This document shows, piece by piece, positions 51,869 to 64,000 of a DNA stretch of 64,000 nucleotides. The translations under genes and the position numbers were made by a program. The notes under the pieces are model-generated. The model did not search any database, was not told the DNA's origin, and saw only the letters and a list, made by a program, of their open reading frames with translations. The stretch is from Leptasterias polaris. Lineage: Eukaryota > Echinodermata > Asteroidea > Forcipulatida > Asteriidae. The DNA lies in contig JAZGTN010000047.1 of assembly GCA_037783415.1 (NCBI GenBank), positions 124,001-188,000 on the forward strand, given 5' to 3'. The stretch's first letter is position 1, and every line of letters begins with the position of its first letter.

Positions 51869-53382
51869 ATCAGCCTCGGGAGAAAATGATCTCCTTTCTC
51901 CTGAAGACGATCACAACATACTGATCGATACGTGAAGTTGTTGAACCACTCGGTTCTTTTCAGAATCACAACTCATAGACAGAGTTTTATGAACATAGTG
52001 TCTCCATAAACCTCACTAGATTGTATTCTCACCATCCCATGCAAAGTTTCAAATCCCACTTAAGATTCTTCACTGTTTCCATCTTGAAGATTGACGTGAA
52101 GTAATGAGAACTAAGAAAACTTACTTGATCTACTTTTACTTCAACTTATCCAAGTTTGTATGATGAGCTTATGATAAGAATGATGCATATGAGTTGAAAT
52201 ATGTTTCAAGAAATTTAAAAATAAAAACAAAGAGAAATAGTTTATTCATATTGCAGGTGTGACGTAAACAGGGTTACCAACTCTTTCAGAAGGGCACCGG
52301 TGACATTAAAGCGTTTACTTTTACATGCCTCACTTCATGGTTTTCACCTTAGCTTTTTAACGCATAGTTCCCAGGCTCTCCTAATACAGATCAGGATGAT
52401 CAAATGAATTGAATGAAATGCACCAGTTCATGTTAGACTCCAGCCTGATTGTAAACTGTCAATAAAGACAATTCTGATGAATTATTGAATGTTTTGGTAA
52501 CCTGCTTGTCAACCTTTGTCAAAATTAAATCTTGTTAATTGTAGATTCTGTCTTTATTCTGTTTTTCTTCCATGTTTGTGAGCAACAAAACACCCCTAAA
52601 TTTGACTGAACAATGAATTCTTTGTAAAAACTCATTTGATTGGTTGGTCAGTTTTTCATGTATTTTTGTTTAACCAATCAACTGAACTGATATTGATGAT
52701 GAAACCCTGAGATGAATGACTTCCCTGCTTAATTAATGCATGAATATTGCATAAATTAATCAATGCAAGATTGTAATAAGTCAAAAGGCCAGCCACTTAA
52801 TAATACAGCCATTTTCATTGGCCAGGCGTAATGTATGCATTTCCCTGATTGGCTGTAAAGGATCATGTGACAAAGAGGGGTGTGGCTATAGAGGTAGAAG
52901 AAATAATTCATTTGCAGAAAGTTGTGTTTCATAAAAATAACTAAGAGAGACTTTACTCTAACTGTAATGCTGTGCATTATGAGGTAGCATATGCCTATTT
53001 TTATACAAATAAAAAATGTGCATTTAAAAAAGACCCAAACTCCAAGAAAAATGTGAAAAATATTGGCATGTGTTTCAACTGAAGAAACAATCTCTGTACA
53101 ATTTTAACTGCCTATTTTACTACAAATTCCTCGTTTCATTTGTTATGTATAATAATTAATCTCATTTTTACACATTGAGGCTAAGGGACAACAGTTTCTG
53201 ATCTGAGTACATCATGTACAATGTGAGAAACAAATTTGCATAACAAATCTAGATTTGGTTTTTTTTTTAATCAAAATTTTACATTTTGTTCCTAAACCGG
53301 AACTTATTTTGGGATCATAATTTATTCACAATTTTTCAAAGTACATTTTTATTTTAAGATCAGAAACCGTTGTCTTCCTCCT

Positions 53383-53530
53383 GGGGTCGATTTCACAAAG
53401 CACTAAGATTCATCTTAAGATGAGTTATCAGTATTTCCATAGTGATTTGTATTGTGACATCACTCTTTGCTAAGCAACTACGATGGATTTGCACTTAAGA
53501 TCAATCTTAACTCTTTGTGAAATCGAGCCC
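53383..53530. mobile_element. Palindromic MITE, different family
   Basis: Ends GGTCGATTTCACAAAG and inverted CTTTGTGAAATCGAGCC, about 148 bp. Confidence 0.62.
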
Positions 53531-53710
53531 TGGCATGTTTGAACTTTCTCCACTTTGAAACAGACACACTTGGGGGCCAATTTCATAAAACAAGTAAGCA
53601 GATATTTCCTACTTAGACAGCAGCCTTCTGCAGAATTTTCATGTCATAACCTCTAACCTAATGCAGAGCAAAAGGTGCACTAACTCGCCAACAGTTCTTG
53701 TAATCAGGCT

Positions 53711-53931
53711 CAATTTCATAGAGCTGTTTAAGCACAAAATGTAGCTAATCACAACAAACTTCTGCTTACCAGAATAAGGTTAAGGTTACCAGCTAAACTA
53801 CCATGTCACATGTACGATTTGTGACTGATATCCAGCTCATTTATGCTAAGCAGAAAACTGTTAAGCAATAATTTAGCTTAAGCAACTGTTAAGCAATAAT
53901 TTAGCTTAAGCAGTTCTATGAAACTGGTCCC
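53711..53931. mobile_element. P1 palindromic MITE copy
   Basis: TTTCATAGAGCTGTTTAAGC at the left, inverse at the right, with a doubled CTGTTAAGCAATAATTTAGC unit. Confidence 0.62.
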
Positions 53932-55984
53932 TCCCTATGGGTAATGCAACAATACAAATTTTACAATGATTGTGCGCATGACATAAAATCTTTTCAAAAC
54001 CACATTTGCTTACACATTTTGACTGCAAAAGTAAGCGAAATAACTTGCTTACCTGCAAACAACTTTATGAAATTGGCCTAAGAATAAGAGGTTTTGACAA
54101 ATCTATGATCAATTTGAAGGCGCTACCTCTATAGACAATTCTACACAGTGAACTCTTGACCTTTGAACTCACTCAAAAATGAACAGTAAAAATTAACAAC
54201 CTCTGTTGACCAGCTTTATTAGAAGGAGCAAATGTTCTTCTCCAAATTTGGTTTCAATATGTTGAGTCAAACGTTTGTTAAAAGTAAGAGTCTGTAGCAC
54301 CTTTAAATTCAAACATAGGAGTCTGTTAAATCAAAAATTGTTTTTCTGTACCATCCCTCCGGAGGGCCACACAAAGGAGTGTTCAACACGAGTTGATACA
54401 TGACCGGAAAATTATTGACAGATTTCTTACAATAACTAAAGTGCTCATCATATTATTTGAAGTGACGTTTGCTCGGATCGACGCCTTTAAGCACAATTAA
54501 TGCATTACATGGCTTGTTATTTCAATGGCAACCATATTATAAAAGTGACTGACTGTTTGTTTACAACTAACAGACAAAGACACACCCCCAGACTACTATG
54601 CAAGGTAAACTGCATTCTACTTTCCCCTATTTCAGCTTACTGGTAAAAGCGTCCGACTTAACAGCAACATTTGGCTTAGTTCAGACTGAGTTAACTTACT
54701 ACACAAGAAAGCAAGCTTTAATTAAGAATCCATCTTCTTTAACCATTTAAAAATGTCATACAAGAACCATGAACACCCCCCCCCCCCCAAAAAGAAGCAT
54801 CCCCACCCCTCCCAAAAACTTATCTACAACATAATAAACACAATATTTATAATAATGACTTCACTCTCATATAAGATCTTGTCAAACTTAAGAAACATTT
54901 TTTTGTAATGTTTTGCAAATAAGCCACAAAATGGGTGATCCCTTCCTTTACCGAAAGTAAAGGGGAGAAAAAAGTAAAGGGGGGGGGGAGGGAAAAAAGA
55001 AAAAGAAAAAAAGATTAGAACCAAAAGTGAAGAAAGGAAAGTAGATGCAGAGCGTATTATTTTTAAATGCATAGACTGTCACGAGTTACATTAGTATTGA
55101 AATCATCACGGGAAAATAACGGTTGAGAATTCAGTTTGGAATGAAACGCGTCGAGAAGAAACCTTGAGCTGGGAAGGGAATTCTGGAATGATTGTATCAG
55201 CTTAAAGACAGATTTCAAAACAATTTTTGAACACGCATCACACTGTTTGAAAACCATGGTTTATCAGTTACCTCTCTAGAAAAATCAACAAACTATAAGA
55301 ATCAAACCCCTAAGAACTATCTCATAATTTGAATCACTTTAAAATCAGTTTGGACATTTTGGAAAATTAGTGTGAAAAATGATCAAAATTATGTAAGAAT
55401 TTGTTTCCCCTTTCCCATCTGCCTTTATCCCAAATAAACCTCCAAACGAAATGTTTTTTAAAATCAAACTTGATATTTGGGACTGATCAACTTTGAATAT
55501 TAAATATTCATTGATTTTAACGGAATTGGCAAATTATTGTATGTTTGGCACAGAGAATTTGCACATATATGAACAAAAGTATGGGTGTACTGTCAAATTA
55601 TGACACTAAAATTCATTACTTGCTTTTGAAGCTTGAAAAGAAAAGAACAAAAAAACTCTGGAAACTAAAATCTGAATAAACTATACTCTTGACAACTTTA
55701 GAAAAATTTCTTATAATTTCAGATTTAATGTAATTTTTGTTTTGGTTTAAAAAATAATGAATTCTGCTTTTCATAACTTTTCGTTTTAGGCAAACAAAAT
55801 CGGTGTGTGTGTGTGTGAGGGTGAGCGTGTCTATCCATTGAAACCGAGGACTTTAACAAAAGGGATCCGGGTGTTTGACAAAGCGAGGACGTCCTCGCTT
55901 CGTTTTCGTGTACAAACCCAATGGGGACGTCGCTAAAAAAAAACTATGTCCAAACAATGGGAGAACAAAGAAGTCCTCGGTAAG

Positions 55985-56165
55985 CGGGATTTACAAACGT
56001 GTGTGTGTGTGGGTAGGTATCCACATTCAAACCGGGAACCTATAACAAAAGGGACAATAGGTCCACGGTTGCTATCACAAGGGAAAGCATTGTGGTCCAC
56101 GGTTGCTATCACAAAGAGTTGAACAAAGGAGGGTCCACGATTGCAGGCTGTTACACACTTGTGTG
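55985..56165. repeat. Dispersed repeat, inverted copy of 2590-2800
   Basis: GTCCACGGTTGCTATCACAA occurs twice in tandem (about 56061 and 56096), next to GT microsatellites at 55803 and 56325. Confidence 0.6.
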
Positions 56166-58343
56166 TTCGCACGGATTGGCACTTGTGGGGTCCTGACAAC
56201 AATGGAACAATGGACCCCACAAGGTCATTTCAATAGGAACAATTGGACCCCACAAGGGAATTCTTCAGAAAAGGGAATAATAGAACAACAATAGCAGTAC
56301 CCCACAAACCGGATCTGTAAGGGTGTGTGTGTGTGTGTGTGTCAAGCTGTGATATTAATATTCCAAATCCTTAGAAAGAAAAAAAACCACTCTCTCATGG
56401 ATAATGACATACTCTTTGAAACAAAAAACAAAAAACATAAAAGAAGTTTGAAAAAAAATGAGTATTCTAGATGTATTTTTATGTGACAAATGTCACAATA
56501 AAAGGTGCTGCTCTTTCATTTCATTTAAAAGCATAGAATATTTTAAGTAAAAAAAAAACCAACACGCTCGTCATTGGTAACCTACCAACTAATCTAATAG
56601 GAATAGAAAAATAATCATGCAAATCTGAGACAATATTTCAGAGAAACTTATAGATGTTCGGGTTGAAAGAAAGCAAAAAATAATTTACAAAGATTTGAAC
56701 TGAAAAACAAACAAGAGATGATGAAATACTCTACAGCTACTAGAAAAGCTTGCAAGCCGAGTGCGATCAAATCCAACTTAATGTATTTTTTTTTGTGGTA
56801 ATGCCCATTTCTAATTGAGGATAATCATCTGCAATAAGACATGATTATGTGATGAACTCTCAGATTACTTTTAATTAGTTACTTTAATAGCAGCCATCTT
56901 GGTTCTCATTTCCTTAAGACGAGTACAGATCAACCTTGTTCCCAGTGGTGTACCATCTCACCCCGCAATTTTTTCCCCCTGGAAAGTGTGACATTGAAAT
57001 ATTCAAATATATTGGATACTTTACTTTTAGTTCTGTGATTGATCCATTGTTAGCCACAAAAGATGCATCAAGTCATAGAGCAACTGGTCCCCTCTCATTC
57101 CTCTCTGATCTTGTGACATGTCTAACTGTATCCAGTGTAGGGTGACCATGTCAAAACAGCATTCATTTCAAGTGAATTACATCAAAATACTCGCATTTTT
57201 ACACGCGCCTAGTAAGTGCCATACAAGCAATCAAAAGTTTTCAACGTGTACGCAGAGCAGTCACTTTCGGTTAGCCAATCTGAATTGTTTTTAAGCACTT
57301 CCTTTCCAGGGGTTAGTGCTGAGGGGTGTCGATACGGAGCGCTGCCCAGCCGAGTACAGCTGCCAAACTATACCAATTACTGACTTTGCCAAGCAATTGA
57401 CTCTATCGTTGAAATATAAAGAAACACTTCACAAATTCCCTTAAGATTTAAGTCAAAAAAATATAAAATGCAAAAAAGGTTGAATTATTGTCTACTCGCC
57501 GATCTTTCGCCGACGCAAATTTACTTGTAAAATATAAAATGTGTCATTTACAGAAGCTGTGGTGCTTAACGACTTCTAATATTCTAATATGTGTAGTAGT
57601 CTAAAAACCAGACCAGGATGGCTGCTATATTATACACAAAACACACCTTAGGTGACACAACAGAACTATTTTCTACATAAAAAGCTACATACATGTTTAT
57701 ATAATACTATTACAATGTGCATTTCTCAATTTCTACTCTCTCATTTATTTTCACACAATAAACATCAATTATTAATCTGATCCATAAAGAATAAATCCCT
57801 GCCGTAATTTGTATTTTTTAAAATCCGTGCACACGTGCGGACGGATGACATTGCGAAAATAATCACAACGGTAGAAGCTGGAGTTCAGTTGGCGCTAACA
57901 AGTAAACACACACTATGCTTACACACCAGCATTTCTTGCAAATCTTCCCCAGAGAGCAAAGTTATATATCATTTATTCTGATTGGCTGAAAATGTTAATA
58001 AAAAACACTCACAACCAATGACAGCTCGGCTATAATAAGTTTGTGATACACACAGACCTACTACTTCTATTCAACACTTTTTTGTTATTGATTTTTTATC
58101 GAGTTCAATTACGTAACCTCCAAGACAACTGACAAGTCACAACAAGTTTCACAACATTGTCCAATTACAGCTGTTGTTACAAGATTACACACAATTCTCC
58201 ACCAATCAGATACAGTGTTACTTAGATTTTAAAAGCCAGATTTATTACACAATTAACTCTGCTCCCTCAATTCAATGACATAATTACTTTGCAAAAATAC
58301 TGATCCCACTGCTGCCACCTTCCAATCCCACCTCTGCAACCGT

Positions 58344-61300
58344 TTACTGCATACTAATATCCATCATCTCAGCATAGAGGGCGGGTAGACTGGAACACAA
58401 GTCAGGCCAACGCTGCACACATCCCATCACATAGTCACGGTGCATAGCTCCAATACGCCTCAGGACGTGAACCTTGTTCACCAGAGTGCTTATGAAGGGC
58501 GGGTTACTTGGGGGGTGGTTCCCTTCCACCTGTATACGAAGTGCTTCAAACAGCTGATCTTGTAACTCTGCAACGAGGGTGGGATTGGCCAGACCTGGTA
58601 TATCTGTCAAAGACATTTAAAAATAAATACAAAATTAATACATCAAATTTTAAAGGAGGGTAACAAGTTAAAAAACTCTTAAATAATTTCTGAATTAAGA
58701 GCGAATTCACAATGCTATTTACGCATCGGTGAAACAGAAACTAACCTCTGGCAGTCAAAAGTGAAGCAGCAAACAACGAAACTTCAGTCTCCAAAAGAAA
58801 CAACTGGTTAAACTCATGAGCAAATGTGGACATCATTCCAAAGAGATCTCTAGAGAGCAACTGACAAAGCTGTTGCCATAGCAACGATCCTCCAGATGGA
58901 CTGGTCAGCCCTGGAGATGATGCCTCGGCACCCATACCATGCATAGCTCCATTCGTTGGACTTATGGCCATAACGAGTGGCGATACTCGTATGACCCAAA
59001 GCTCAAAGAAACTCGCTTTGAGGAGCAGAAGCTGGTCATCTTGAGACAGATTGCGGAATCCGGGAATAGCTTTGGCAAACTCCACTTGTCCGCTGACCGC
59101 CTGATCGAGAATCTCAGCTAACTGGAGCCACGTCCGTCGGCCAATAAGATCCATACCGTCATTGTTGCTTGACGAAAGCTGGCAGTTGTCCTGAAAGATA
59201 AGATTTCAATTCAATTCAATTTCAATTCAATAATGGTTTATTCAAAAACTTGTCTGGCTGTTAGAAACTGAATTGCACATATGTGTACAGAAAATAATTT
59301 CTTAAAAATGTAAACATTACCAAAGGAAAATAAAAGATGAAAATAGAACAATAATATACAGGAGCATTAAAACAAGGTTAAAATGTAAAGACAATCATTG
59401 AAAAAATTGCATAAAAAGATGAAACGCAAGTAAGTAAGAAAGTGGAACAAATTCACATCCTAAAAATTTACAGTATACTGTGGCACAAATAGAAATGATC
59501 AAACGTCTATGTTAAACTAAACACCGATCAAGGTTCTCCAAACGATTTTCAAAAACTGTCGGGCATTCTGGGCAAAAATCTTGAAAGTATGTAAAAAGCA
59601 AGTTTAATTTAAATAATTCCACTACTTAATTCCAATAATTCCTACAGTGCAATCTCATTTCAGATACATTTATTTCATGTCAACATCATTCATTACAAAA
59701 TATTGAAAAATAAATAGATAATATGTGACATTAACATGTAGGAAAAAGAAGAAGCAAATGCTTTTTGTTCCCCTTCCCTATAAAGACAAAGACAAAAGAA
59801 ACGTAAAACAAGGAAAACAGTACCGGGACACGGACATGTTATGCATGAGTGAGACTAGACAATAGATAATACAAAAAGATACAAATAATTTAAGTGGTGT
59901 ATAAATCAATCAATATATTCTTTAGTTTTTTACGAAAAGATAAAACACTGGCTGACTGTTTAAGTTCTGCACTTAGATTATTCCAGTAAAGGACTCCTTT
60001 ATGAAAGACACTCTTTCTAAAAAATTCAGTTCTACTTGGTTTTACAAAAAGATTCCCTCTGGCTAAACTACGGGTCTGGTGAGTATGAACTAAAGCACTA
60101 GCTAAATGGCTCTATCCTTATGTTTTATGTGAATTTAATCTAAAGTATAAAGTTTGGTTTTGCTTATCGACCGCAATTTGCACGTAAATGGGAAAAACCC
60201 AGCCGGTTCCATTTCAACATCCATGTGATATAAAACAGTTATGAAATAAATACATTTTAGATCTAAAAAGAACATTGTTAGCTTGTTACAAGGAAATAAA
60301 GTCATTGTGTCAAAGCCAGTCATGTCAGCTGGAAAATATTTCCTGTTTGGAAATCAAAGCAATGGAACCAACATCATAAACAAACAACAAGGAAGGAACT
60401 CATGTTCAAAACAAATAATATCACACAAACAAGAACCACAACTTTAACCCTTTAGAGACCATTCACTTCCAAATAGTTGTCACAAAACGCCCCGAGACAT
60501 TGCTAACATTGTTAGTTTCTTTAGTGAAATTTTGTCAGTAAAAATGTCAACATGAATAAAATGAAAGAGAAAATTTAGTTTCTTGTTTAGAAATTTGGAT
60601 ACTATGTCAACATACTACATCGGAAAATTTCATATGTGGCCATGACCTTTACTTTGACCTCTATTTTACCCCTTAGACCTCTGTGGCCTCTATGGGCGTT
60701 TTGGTACAAGCCACTTGTGGCCGCTATGGTCTCTAAAGAGTTAAAAAACAAAACAAATTCAAAGAACAAATATAAGTGGATTGTCAACCAGATGATTGAT
60801 AAAAACATCAGATAAAACTATCAGAAATACAACAACAAAATTTGTGGGTTAACGGAGAAAAATTGACTAGAGCGTGGCTTGAACCTGCGACCTCCGAATT
60901 AACTGCCGCCCATACGGCGAACTGTAATAATAATAATAATAATAAATAATAATAACTAGTTCTTATATAGCGCATTTCACAATAACGTCTCAATGCGCTT
61001 TACATTAGTGCCCTGGTCATTGGGCCAATAACATTCCTTTAATCTTTCTCAGCTCCCTGGGGAGTATACAACCCTGGGCTACCGTGGCGCTCCAAAGGCT
61101 TTTTCAAACACAATTTCAACCTCTACCCTTGCAGGTACCCATTTATACCCCTGGGTGAAGAGAAGCAATTATAGCCAAGTGTCTTGCTCAATGACACAAA
61201 CGTCATGACCGGGACTCGTGTACAAACAAACTGCTTCTGATAGCGCCCTCTTTTCAATCAAAGTTCCTCAGCCCATTTTAATTTCCATTATAAATGGCGG

Positions 61301-62985
61301 ACAGAATCTCCGGGGGACAGATTTCCCTATGACACCAGCAGCCGATTTCATGAAACTTTACGCAACTGCTTAAGTCCACATATGCAATATTTCTTGTGTT
61401 AGTGGTGCACGACTTACGCAACAAATGTTGCGCATTGGACTTACGCAGTTGCGTAAAGTTTCGTGAAATCGGCTGCAGTGCTCTACCAACTGAGCTATCT
61501 AGCCCTATGTTGGTGGTCTCCCTATTTTGTGAAATATCTTTATTCGCAGGGTGCCAGTCTCACTCAACCTGCAACTGCTGTATAACCAGGGATTACAACC
61601 TGGAAAGCGGCACAATAAAAAACTATGCCGTCAAATTCCAAGGAGATTAAGAAGAAAACAATTTGACCAATTTCAATAGCAAACAAAACAACATGAAATG
61701 GACTGTGATAAAAAGATAGAAAGACATTAAATAATGGGAACATAATAAAGGTACAAATGTTGAAATTAAAGCTGATAAAGATTTTTATAAGAAGATTACA
61801 AGAGAATAATTCAAACAAGAATGTGAAATACAAGCCAAGAAATACACATCTCAGCCAAAAAACCCCTAAAAAACCCAATTTATCTCAGATCTAAAAAAAC
61901 ACCACACCTTCGAATAGCAGCAGCCGATACGCCAAAAGAAACTCAAATTTACGATTTTTAAAAAGGCTATACAATAAAATGATTAAGAAATTCTCACTTT
62001 GTCCCCGATGCCTTCTTCTTAGACCCCTCCCCCTTCCTATAAGGAATTTTTTCCTTATCTCAGATCTTAGAGAAAATAGCAATGATACTTTTTATTGACA
62101 ATAATAAGAAACTTGACTTTGTCCCAATGTTTCCTCCTTACCCCCCCCCCCCCCCCTTTCCTTAAAGGCACTGAACACGTTTTGTAATTGTCAAAGACCA
62201 GTATTCTCACTTGGTGTATCCCAACATATGCATAAAATAACAAGCCTGTGAAAATTTGGGCTCAATTGGTCATTGAAGTTGCAAGAAAATGATGAAAGAA
62301 AAAACACCCTTGTTGTACAAATTAGTGTGCTTTCAGATAGGAATAAAAGGCTTCTAGCCAGAAGTCTTTTATTATTTTAGTGAGAAATTACCTCTTTCTC
62401 AAAAACTACGTTACTTCAGAGGGAGTCGTTTCTCACAATGTTTTATACTATCAACAGCTCTCCGTTGCTCGTTACCAAGTAAGCTTTCTACTTTCCTTTG
62501 AAAATGACCACGTGAGAAGAAGCGAGGTGACCAACAGCTTGCATAAAAACGAATAGTGTATAATTCTTATTACAAAATTGGTTTATTTGCTAGTGGACAT
62601 TTTAAAATAAAATTATGCTAATATATATTTTGAGTAATTACCAAACGTGTACAGTGTCTTTAATGGAATAGTTTCCTCACCTGAGTAAAAGTGAAATCTC
62701 TGAGGTAAGGTGTGTTGTTCTGTGTGTACATGCATGTCATACGGAATGCATAAGACACCGTACTAACTAAATCATACATCTCGGCTTGCTTGATCCTTAG
62801 TGTGTCTGTTCCAGGAGGGATCGTCGGTAAGTCATAAGTCTGTCCGTTGATCGGTGGTTGAGGCAGGTGTGGAATGTCGTCACCATCGCTAGCTCCATAC
62901 TCGGAGTCTGTACTCTTCTTCCGATTGGAGGTAGCACCGGAACCTTTGACCTTCGTCCTCTGTGGGACGCGACCGTATCGAACAG
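58344..62985 (-). CDS. NR1-type nuclear receptor, hinge and ligand-binding domain (5' exons off-window)
   Basis: Exons 62985-62681, 59190-58746 and 58603-58344 join in phase for about 335 residues ending DISMQ. The first begins AVRYGRVPQRTK, the C-terminal extension that follows a nuclear receptor zinc-finger domain, so the DNA-binding exons lie right of base 64000. The second holds the signature region VEFAKAIPGFRNLSQDDQL with LLKASFFELW (helices 3-5). The last helix carries LYAEMM, matching the AF-2 pattern (two hydrophobics, x, E, two hydrophobics). Family members bind DNA in the nucleus and switch coregulators on ligand binding. Closest by eye are the E75/E78, Rev-erb and PPAR groups; subgroup not resolved. 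An intact AF-2 argues against Rev-erb, which lacks it. A Gly/Ser/Pro-rich loop separates helix 5 from the second half of the domain. Confidence 0.88.
59890..60102 (-). mobile_element. LINE polymerase tail, different subfamily
   Basis: The frame runs THQTRSLARGNLFVKPSRTE, GVLYWNNLSAELK, SFRKKLKNIL, then stop, in the nuclear receptor intron. Confidence 0.65.
60448..60740. mobile_element. piggyBac-like MITE
   Basis: TTAA flanks both sides; ends CCCTTTAGAGACCAT and inverted ATGGTCTCTAAAGAG. 293 bp. A related fragment with the same right end is at about 41515-41795. Confidence 0.78.
60925..61217 (-). mobile_element. 5'-truncated SINE inserted in another SINE
   Basis: AAT tail, GCGCTATATAAGAACTAG and body match 6544-6890. 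It interrupts the tRNA-like repeat whose halves lie at 60857-60924 and 61474-61535. Confidence 0.7.
61338..61476. mobile_element. Foldback MITE in a SINE
   Basis: Ends GCAGCCGATTTCATGAAACT and the inverse with one or two mismatches. It interrupts the tRNA-like repeat at 60857-61535. Confidence 0.7.
62166..62659. mobile_element. TTAA-type MITE K1 with extra internal segment
   Basis: Ends and interior match the other K1 copies, but about 125 bp at roughly 62480-62605 are additional, between GTTACCAAGTAAG and TTATGCTAATATATATTTTG. It lies just downstream of the receptor exon at 62681. Confidence 0.75.
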
Positions 62986-63122
62986 CTGGTTGAAATTAAA
63001 AAAATTAAAAAATGTTTGCTCCAACAAAGTTTGACTTTACGGAAATAATGTTTGTGAAGAACTTTTGACTGAAATGACAAAACAAATGATTTTTTTTTTT
63101 TAAACACAAAGTATCCACATAA

Positions 63123-63276
63123 ATAGACCCCTTGCATAACGCGAAACGCTTCAGGGACGCTGAGGTCACACGCACATTTTAACGCACTAAGAACACCAAT
63201 CGTCCAATGAGCTGCCTCCTTTGGGGCTCAGTGAGGGCGCTTTTTAAGAGTGTGACGTCATAAGCAAGGGGTCTAT
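63123..63276. mobile_element. GC-richer MITE
   Basis: AATAGACCCCTTGC at the left and inverted GCAAGGGGTCTATT at the right, about 150 bp, richer in GC than its surroundings. Confidence 0.6.
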
Positions 63277-63892
63277 TGGATATAAAAAGATGAGAAAGTA
63301 AACAATCTGAAGAGCCTTATGCAAGAATCAAGGTCAGTCAAATTTAGCTTCTTGTAAATCAATGATGGTATTTGAAATGTGGGTGTACGTGAAACACACA
63401 TGATGTGTATGAGACAGAGTGACACAAAAAATAATTATGCTAACTACACGAATATTTGATCCAGGCCCGATTTCATAAAACCCTTAACTGCTCAGCAAAC
63501 TTTGGTGCTTACTACAACAGAAGAAACATGTGTAAGCCCAAAGCGTATTTCATAAATAAAAACAAATAATAATCAAGAAAATACAGCGTTTGTGTTCACC
63601 GACATCACTTGGCTGCTTCGCAGAACCACTGGCAAGTTATCGTGTTTATTTACTTTGCTTAGTGGTTATGAAATCTGCTAAGCGTCGCTCCATAAGCACA
63701 AAACATCTGCTTACAGCAGGGTCTGCCCTTAACTTTTTCAGTGACTAGCCAGCAGGACCAATGAGCTTGCTGTCTCACTGGTCCACGAGCTTTTTCACTG
63801 GTCCCATGTTTCATATCAAATAGGGATTCTTTTCAACACTGTTCTTTTCAGAACTAGCCAGCCGGACCAGTTGGAGAGAATTTTAACTGGGC

Positions 63893-64000
63893 CCAATTTC
63901 ATAGAGCTGCTTAAGCAGAAAATATTGCTTAACAATTGTCTGCTAAGCAGAAATGAGCAGGATACCAGTCACAAATTGTACATGTGACATGGTAGTTTGG
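63893..64000. mobile_element. P1 palindromic MITE, cut by the window edge
   Basis: GGGCCCAATTTCATAGAGCT through CAGTCACAAATTGTACATGT; the right half is off-window. Confidence 0.65.

Larger units (their letters stand above)
49080..58343 (-). other. Gene-free stretch, possible long 3' UTR of the receptor
   Basis: Over 9 kb follow the receptor stop with no coding frame; only small palindromic MITEs and simple repeats interrupt it, with no SINE or LINE recognised. A minus-strand AATAAA lies at 49119-49114. A long 3' UTR is possible but unproven; plain intergenic DNA is the alternative. Confidence 0.25.
60857..61535 (-). mobile_element. Short tRNA-like SINE split by nested insertions
   Basis: The T-arm half (60857-60924) and D-arm half (61477-61535, GATAGCTCAGTTGGTAGAGC) are separated by a SINE and a foldback MITE. 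Confidence 0.6.

Overview
This is animal nuclear DNA: genes are split by GT/AG introns, most of the sequence is AT-rich intron and intergenic DNA, and it is packed with tRNA-derived SINEs, CR1-like LINE tails and many small inverted-repeat DNA transposons. No bacterial operon, phage or CRISPR is present. Protein similarity and repeat style suggest a deuterostome marine invertebrate, most likely an echinoderm. The species is inference only.

Left third (about 0.6-25.7 kb, minus strand): RUVBL2, the AAA+ ATPase of the INO80/SRCAP/TIP60 and R2TP complexes. Thirteen exons were reconstructed with every splice phase closing (455 codons). The last few codons probably lie beyond the left edge. Its introns hold the most unusual features: a 9-copy tandem duplication of the exon 7 splice acceptor, a second copy of exon 5 inside intron 2, a 4.06-kb Harbinger-like transposon that split that duplication, and a 5.46-kb TTAA-flanked element in intron 3 carrying its own exon-like blocks.

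Middle (26.8-43 kb): an unidentified minus-strand gene is suggested by two matching exons and a poly(A) signal (26.8-29.1 kb). Next comes a five-exon plus-strand short-chain dehydrogenase of the HSD17B2/BDH1 type (30.4-42.9 kb), whose 8.9-kb first intron is filled with SINEs and MITEs.

Right third (43-64 kb): an intron-containing tRNA-Tyr(GTA), a long stretch without recognised genes, and the 3' half of a minus-strand NR1-type nuclear receptor (hinge plus ligand-binding domain, 58.3-63.0 kb). Its DNA-binding domain lies beyond the right edge. The three protein genes show no operon-like relation: one is a chromatin/chaperone ATPase, one a membrane-bound lipid or steroid dehydrogenase, and one a ligand-type transcription factor.
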